Source of the DNA: Liolophura sinensis
Taxonomy: Eukaryota > Mollusca > Polyplacophora > Chitonida > Chitonidae
DNA length: 64,000 bases
Assembly (NCBI RefSeq): GCF_032854445.1
Contig: NC_088298.1
Location: 3,532,160-3,596,159 of the forward strand
Reading direction: 5' to 3'
This document shows, in pieces, positions 57,507-64,000 of this stretch. Each line of letters opens with the position of its first letter. The stretch's first letter is position 1. Under the pieces are notes generated by a model, which had not been told where the DNA came from, did no database searches, and saw only the letters and a list, made by a program, of their open reading frames with translations. The position numbers and the translations under genes are program-made.

Positions 57507-57906
57507 AGACGCATAAAGAAAAGTATGGCACGCCGGAATGAACATATTGTCAAGACTTTGAACTTCATACATATGCGCAGAAACCATTTCAAGCGAATAC
57601 TTAGTATAGGGTAGCCCAATAGCGAACTGTGGGTGGTACGGAATGTCACGTGACGTTGTAAACTATGTCTTGCAACGAATAACCAACCGACAAAGATGAA
57701 AATGAATACATTAAGATACTTACAGACCGTTTTTATCAAAGGGTAACATTGGCAGAATTGCACATTATATTTACATCGGCATACATAGCGTACCACCCAG
57801 AAGAGCTGTATAGTACACTCATAACGGAATATTGGGCGTACCCACTATCTCATTAGTATATATTACAGGGCGAAATTATTTAGTATGCAGTCATGCTTCA
57901 TACTTT

Positions 57907-58110
57907 ATGAAGCCCAACCCATGTTGTCCTCACCAGCGGCCGTGGGTTGGGAGGTCTTCCAGCAACCTGCAGATGGTCGTGCTGTCATGCCGTTTCCTCT
58001 TTCCATATAATGCTGGCCGCCGTCGTATAAGTGAAATATTGCGATTGATTGAGGCGTAAAACATAGATGAAATAATTAAGGGAATAAGTAAATAAATAAA
58101 TAAATAAATC
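57907..58110 (+). mobile_element. Partial family A SINE (block copy 2)
   Basis: Same insertion as 49110-49313 with a few substitutions. Confidence 0.75.
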
Positions 58111-60084
58111 AAACTTCATGTAAATGTTTGCTCATGTTGTGACGATTGCAAGTAACATCCGACAGATTTTGCTGTTATAAGCTAGTAAACTTATATTCTT
58201 TTCTTGAAGCCCCACGTGGGGTTAAAAATAAATTATTATCAAGACACAAATTCGACCCACTCCGGCACCCAAAGTCTAAGCGTCAAGTCCGACTATTGTA
58301 GACTATGCAGGAGCGCTCCAGATCGATGATCCTAGATCCTTTTTCAAAACAACCCAAGAATCAGACTAAGAATAAAATGTATAGTGAGAATTGCAGACAA
58401 CTGGAATCTCTTTGTGATAAAGTTATAATTAAGCTTGATGCAGCCAAATTTGAAAGGTCAACTGAAGAGACGAAACAGCAGGCATCACAGAGGTGTGTCA
58501 ATTACAGATGAAAAACCAGGGATTTTTCTCAATCATGCTCTGGCAGCGGTAAAGTATGACACCTAATTTAATGTAATCTCTCCGAACTCTCTTGCAGATG
58601 ACCTTTTATGACCCCAAATGACCCTAACTTGACTCCGTTTGACCTTTGATTTTGTCCCCATCATGTAATCCAACACGGGTCGGCAACGATTACCTTTTCT
58701 GACAAATTATGCATTAGACGAGTACCTTTAATCAGCTCAACTGACGCCTTGGCAGATAAAATCTCACCCACAGGTAACACGCGTTGGGTTTCTCAGGCTT
58801 GATTAAAGGGTTGGCTTCATTGTCATCGCGGAAGGATTCTATTTCTTATTCCGTGGTGCATCAGCGAGTCTAGTGCCGCCCAGTGCAAGGTAACCGCGGT
58901 GCAAACAAAGTTAACACGTTTATATTTCTCACAAAGTTAAAAACATGCAATTACTTTCATTCTACATATGGCTGAATTGCTTTTCTCTGTACACCAGCGC
59001 TCCATCGAGAGCCGATGTCTCATTCTACACTGCATTTGGATAATGACTGAATTTAGGCACCTTGAACATCTCTTGTGCCTTCCTGGCATTATGTAAAGTA
59101 AAAGGAAGCTAAAATATGAAGTTAGGTTCATCATCCACACAAATGAAAACTATGCGTAAAAATACTTTCATTTGTTGTTTTTTTTTTTAGATTTTTAAAC
59201 AGTGTTGAAAGACTTGCAAATATCTGAATACTATGATGGGCTTTATGAGTCATTCTGACTGTATCTAGGAACACTGACGTCACATCAGCTCTATGATGGG
59301 CTTTATGACTCATTCTGACTGTATCTAGGAACTCATCTTCTTGGGGATGTCCAATAGAAGGAAAGAATCTTTGAGAACATTGTTTCAATAATCTTTTTCT
59401 CATGGGCAAAAATCGTTATTCCCACATTCAATGGCGTTATTAGAGTTGGGAAAAATGCCTCTGACGTCAGAATTCCTAACCTCTGATAGTATGGTCCACA
59501 CAGGAAGCACACCTTTGAATTCAAATGTGAGAACTCCTTTAACTCTTTTCGCAAAAATCTAAGAAAATAAATGAAAGTATATTTTTACAAAGTTTTAAGT
59601 GGTCTGTTTGTGATGCCTACTTCGAATTTTAGAGTTCTTTTCCTTTAAAACTGCAGACTGCTTCTCAGGGCTCTGTCTTGTCTTCTTCTGATTTTATAAC
59701 ATGTTTTTTTTCATATACTTGGAGCGTTCATTAGGTTGATGATTGGCATGCGAATGTCTCTTAAGAGACTCACTGCATATAATCAAATTTTAAGTGTTTT
59801 TCCTTGACTGAAAGTGTTATACCAAAACGAGCATGACGCCATACCTAACCCCTGGGTCAGGCTGTAAATATTTGAGCCGTCTTGAGAATTAAAGTGGAGC
59901 AAGAAGCGAGGACATCACTAAAGAATCTAAGTATCTTTATCCAACCCAGTCAACCAAAGAAGTGGCATTCCAGGTCAGTTCGTCGAAACAAACATTCCTT
60001 TACCAGCCATCGACAACAATGGAGGTTTCCGGGTAAAAATCGCAAGACCAAATTGTTCAACAATGTTCAACACAAACTAAGAAA

Positions 60085-60085
<1 letters not shown>

Positions 60086-60172
<87 letters not shown>
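60086..60172. repeat. (TA)n microsatellite (block copy 2)
   Basis: About 43 units; the counterpart of 51369-51426. Confidence 0.95.
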
Positions 60173-60173
<1 letters not shown>

Positions 60174-60344
60174 TAAGAAGTTAGGAGGGATTCATGCAAA
60201 TCTTATCGTCTAAAGCAAGGATTTGTTCCGCACGAGAAACTCCTGTGTAGTAACACAATCGGTAAATTTAGGAAATAAGCAAAAATATTGATTTACTTAT
60301 TTCAAAGAGGGAATCATGCAAAGAGAAGCAATTAACAATTTTGA

Positions 60345-60520
60345 ATGAATATTTCACTTCTACAACGACGGCCAGATTTAGGGTGGGAGGATACCCAGGG
60401 GACTCACGACCATCCGCAGGTTGCTGTCATGGCCTTCCCACATACGGCCTGAGAGGAAGCCAGCATGATATGGACTTGAACTCACAGCGATCACACTGGT
60501 TAGAATCTGTGCGTTGAAAC
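60345..60520 (-). mobile_element. Partial family A SINE (block copy 2)
   Basis: Counterpart of 51585-51770. Confidence 0.7.
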
Positions 60521-60689
60521 GGACATTCGTATACCAGCCTTGGGTCAGTTTGGACCTTCCAGTCAATAATCGTAAGGCCAATTCCCGAAACGACGTTTAA
60601 GACAAACTACCAAAGAAATAAGAAAGTACAGGAAGTATGAAAATAGGATGGAATCATGCAAAGAGAAACAGTTTTCAATGAACGTTTCA

Positions 60690-60911
60690 TTTCTACCACG
60701 GCGGCCAGCATTATGGTGGGAGAAAACCGGGCAGAGCCCTAGGGAAACCCACGACTATCCGCAGGTTGCTGGAAGATCATCCCAAGTAAGGCCGGAGACG
60801 CCGGGACACAGCATGAGGTGTACTTGAATTCACAGCGACCACGTTGATGAGAGGCTCCTGGGTCATTGCGCTGCGCTGGCACGCTAACCACCTCGGTGAC
60901 GGAGGCCCCCT
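60690..60911 (-). mobile_element. Family A SINE (block copy 2)
   Basis: Counterpart of 51935-52155. It is closer to the SINE consensus at several bases (for example 'aaaaccgggcagagccct'). Confidence 0.75.
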
Positions 60912-63749
60912 GTTTCATATAATACGGCAGCTCGGCAAGGAAGCGAATCTTTATTCCCCATATCAGATATTGGAATTGATTTCCTCATTTGCATAAAAAT
61001 TCAAAACCAAAGACAAGAGAATGGTGAGTAAAACTTAGGACCGACCAAGCAGCGACGACCGTGTAGTATTTTGGTAAAGGATCACTTTTATTGATTGACC
61101 TCAGTATTTTATTCGAACTGTTCATGAATATGTAAATGCTTAAAAAGTAACAACTCACACGCCCCCTAGAGTCATGGCTTAAGCAGAATTAGGTAAAATA
61201 GAGTAAAACAAAATGTTATGATGGATGTAAAGTGCGATTTATTAGACGTCACTGGTCTAGAATTACCTAAACTGTTGTTCTGTCATCGCTTACATGAAAA
61301 CAAAATGAGACAATCCAGTGGAGGGCTACTTTTAAGACGAGTTGAGCTTTCCATTCGCACTAATTTTGACAATTAACATTCCTCGGGCTTCACTGCGGAA
61401 TTTTCGTAACGATTTTAGTACAGTACTTTTCATATACATGCATTTACGAATATGAATTAAGTTTACGTGCAATTAAAATGTGTACTCACCGATCGCCTTT
61501 AGTTTGCTCTTGCACTGTTTACTTCATAATGGTTTAACAAGCGATTCGAAAATTGCCCGTTTATTGCATCGTGTGTATAGAGGACACACACAGGCTGTAG
61601 AACTGCAGAAGTGAAATACAGTAAAGTGAGTTGTTGTACAACTGTTACGTATGTTACAGCCAGTTACTTCCAATGTGTTTTTGTTTTTTGTTTTTTTTTG
61701 TGCTCCAGCTATTCTTTTATTTCCGCACGATTTCATAAGAAGTTTCTTAAATTATTAACATACGAAGCACGAATTAGTCTTAAGATTGCCATTCATATCG
61801 CTTTTCAAAGGAACTTATAGATGCCTATAGTTAATTTTTTTATGCACTTCATTTTCTTGTTTTGGTTTAGTTTTTTACGTATGTCATTTCCTTCTTAAAC
61901 ATAAGCACCCTCTTTCTTACAAAGACAATTAAGTTGTCCGATTTTTGCTTTCTCAAATGTCCAACATATTTTTTTGTGTATGATGCAGAAACATGTGCCA
62001 AAGGAAAAGGTCGTTTATTCTGCAAAGGGAAGTGTAAATGTATACGTCATGTCAATTCGCTCATCAATTTCACGCGACAGTTTGAGTATTTAGTAAGTGA
62101 CAAAAACACAAGCAGTCTATTATCAGTCATCCGCAGCTGGTCTTCATTATTTCTCACTTGGCTGTAGCCCTACGTTGTGGCCATTATACACCTCCAAGTC
62201 ACGTATAGCAGACAAACAGGTTAGAACGCCATTCTTGCAATATTCCAGAAATTTTACGAGTCCATACATGAAAACGAGTGGGTATAAATGTACGCTTCTG
62301 ACTGACTGAAATTTGTCGTCTTTGAAAATTTCAAACGGCCGTTTCTTGCTCCTTGTTTGTTTCATCTCCCCAGTACACGAGGATGACACTAGCCTTGCGA
62401 GCTGCTCGCACAATATCGTCTCTCAGACGTCTTCAAACGATAACAGAAAATTTTGTCAATCCTTGGATTTTAAGAGGAAAGATTTTAACATTCCTCGCGA
62501 CGGAATCGTCTCGCGGTTATATGGGGAATCCCCCACTTCAAAGCCATGCCACGCGGAACATCTGGTCCGCCATATTGGATTGATTTACCGACCAAGCGTA
62601 CAGAGCGTTATATATCAGCTGTGTTCACAATCTGTGCCTTGATAAAAGTCATACATTTGTGTGGTCGCAGAGCGGATTGCCTTTGTAGATATACATAAAA
62701 ATAATGATTAAATCTTTTTCCTCTATACATGACAAAGATTACGCAGTTAAAGTAATAAGCAATAAGAATTAGAAAAGTGAGATGTAAGAAATAAAATCTT
62801 CTTAACTTTCTGTTTCAATTTCCATTTGTTAAAGTTCTTTTCAAAGAATATTTAGGTAAATGTCAAAACTAATCACAAAAAATTTTTCCATAGCTAGAAG
62901 AGAAATTGTTGCATAGAGGACGTGCTGCAACATTCATTCAAAAATCCACAAAATCTTGGGGTGATTAACGATAAACGTCCTCATAGACGGACTTCAAAGA
63001 TTGATTCTTCATTGGGCATGGAAACAAGCGCACAATCAGTGTCAGAGAGGCCGTATTTCACCGGTTACCTGTGATCACCTGCCAATTACCACACTGTCGT
63101 CGCTGCTCGGGTTTTAACTACATATGCAGAACAGTAACAGCCTCTTAAGTCAAATATATAAGGTGCTAGACTGTAAATTTATCAATAGCCTATCTGCCTG
63201 ATTGATTTGAATTAATTGATCAAAACAAATTTAAATATCTCGTTGATTTAAGTTTCCTGAGTTTTCACTTAGTATGAAAAAATGTTTTAAAGGAATAATG
63301 AAAAAATATTCTTGCAGACAATTACATCATCATTTTTAGGGGGAATAAAATTGGGTGCTCCTAATGTTCTAGTGTTAATTTGAGCAGACAATACAGCCTT
63401 GCACGGTTAATTGGCCTCAGTCAAACAAAACGGAATGTAATTAATTCGATCTGAGGACTACAACCGTCAATTTAAGCGTCATATAAGACATTCACATACC
63501 ACTCGTGGACAACGAAAATGCGAAATTCGATAATCGTAACATACTTCCTCCCACCATTCTGCTGGCCGCTCTTGTAAAAGTTAAATATTCTTGAGTACGT
63601 CGTAAAACAACAGTTAAATAATAGAACAACAAATAAATATGAATAGAAAACAAACCTGATAACATGTACACCAGAAGCAGTCGTCAATTTTTACAGATGT
63701 GCGGAGGACAGATTATATTTCAAGCGTGACATAAAATCTAAATTTCAAA

Positions 63750-64000
63750 CCGGTTGATCCAGTATCTCAATCGCGCTTTGGTTGTAACGTGTTGATCCAG
63801 TATCTCAATCGCACTGTGTGTGTAACATGTTGATTTAGTACCTCAATCGCGCTTTGGTTGTATCATTTTGATCCATTATCTCAATCGCACTGTGTGTGTA
63901 ACATGTTGATTTAGTACCTCAATCGCGCTTTGGTTGTAACGTGTTGATCCAGTATCTCAATCGCGCTTTGGTTGTAACGTGTTGATCCAGTATCTCGATC
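63750..64000. repeat. 38-bp minisatellite (block copy 2), cut by window edge
   Basis: The array begins as at 55030, but the 'actgtgtgtgtaacatgttg' variant comes after one unit instead of three. It recurs 77 bases later. The array runs off the window. Confidence 0.9.

Larger units (their letters stand above)
57507..64000. repeat. Large duplicated block, copy 2 (cut by window edge)
   Basis: Direct copy of 48710 to about 55280. Differences include substitutions, homopolymer changes, (TA)n length, a shorter 60-bp array, about 38 bases missing near 63114, and a rearranged start of the 38-bp array at 63750. Confidence 0.95.

Overview
The window is eukaryotic, AT-rich, intron-bearing and crowded with repeats. 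It is most likely from a marine lophotrochozoan, probably a mollusc. The main reason is a tRNA-derived SINE of about 260 bp with an (AAAT)n tail, present in about 20 full or partial copies. It resembles the RUDI/V-SINE type described from molluscs. I cannot name the species.

One protein-coding gene is well supported. It lies on the minus strand from 36071 to 17499, has nine coding exons over about 18.6 kb, and encodes a secreted TSPEAR-like protein: signal region, thrombospondin-N/laminin-G domain, then seven EAR (EPTP, epitempin) repeats. All eight splice junctions have GT/AG ends and compatible phases. The only break is a single-base frameshift in exon 8 (18767-18955). The introns hold minisatellites, SINEs and a MITE with a SINE nested in it.

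Layout: 1-4450 is SINEs and non-coding sequence. 4467-10091 is a full-length but decayed I-superfamily-like non-LTR retrotransposon with a 14-bp target-site duplication. 10980-11143 is a stray piece of the same element between 40-bp direct repeats. 11680-12600 is a dispersed repeat followed by a composite tandem repeat made by an insertion that was then amplified. 13195-15031 holds two MITE copies with long terminal inverted repeats. 16430-16612 is half of another MITE. 17499-36071 is the TSPEAR-like gene, with a 39-bp minisatellite in intron 2 (26290-27760). 36250-48700 has no recognisable gene; it holds SINEs, minisatellites near 37.3 kb and 42 kb, a (TA)n tract, and a 48-bp array (46256-47035) inside a dispersed element. 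48710 to about 55280 is repeated almost identically at 57507-64000, after a 200-N gap at 57307-57506. This is either a tandem segmental duplication or, more likely, two haplotypes placed side by side by the assembler. A 38-bp satellite (55030-56110) lies in that segment.

Most long open frames in the window are artefacts of tandem arrays whose unit length is a multiple of three (39, 48 and 60 bp). The exciting parts are the intact architecture of the TSPEAR-like gene, the repeat-within-repeat history, and the duplicated terminal block.
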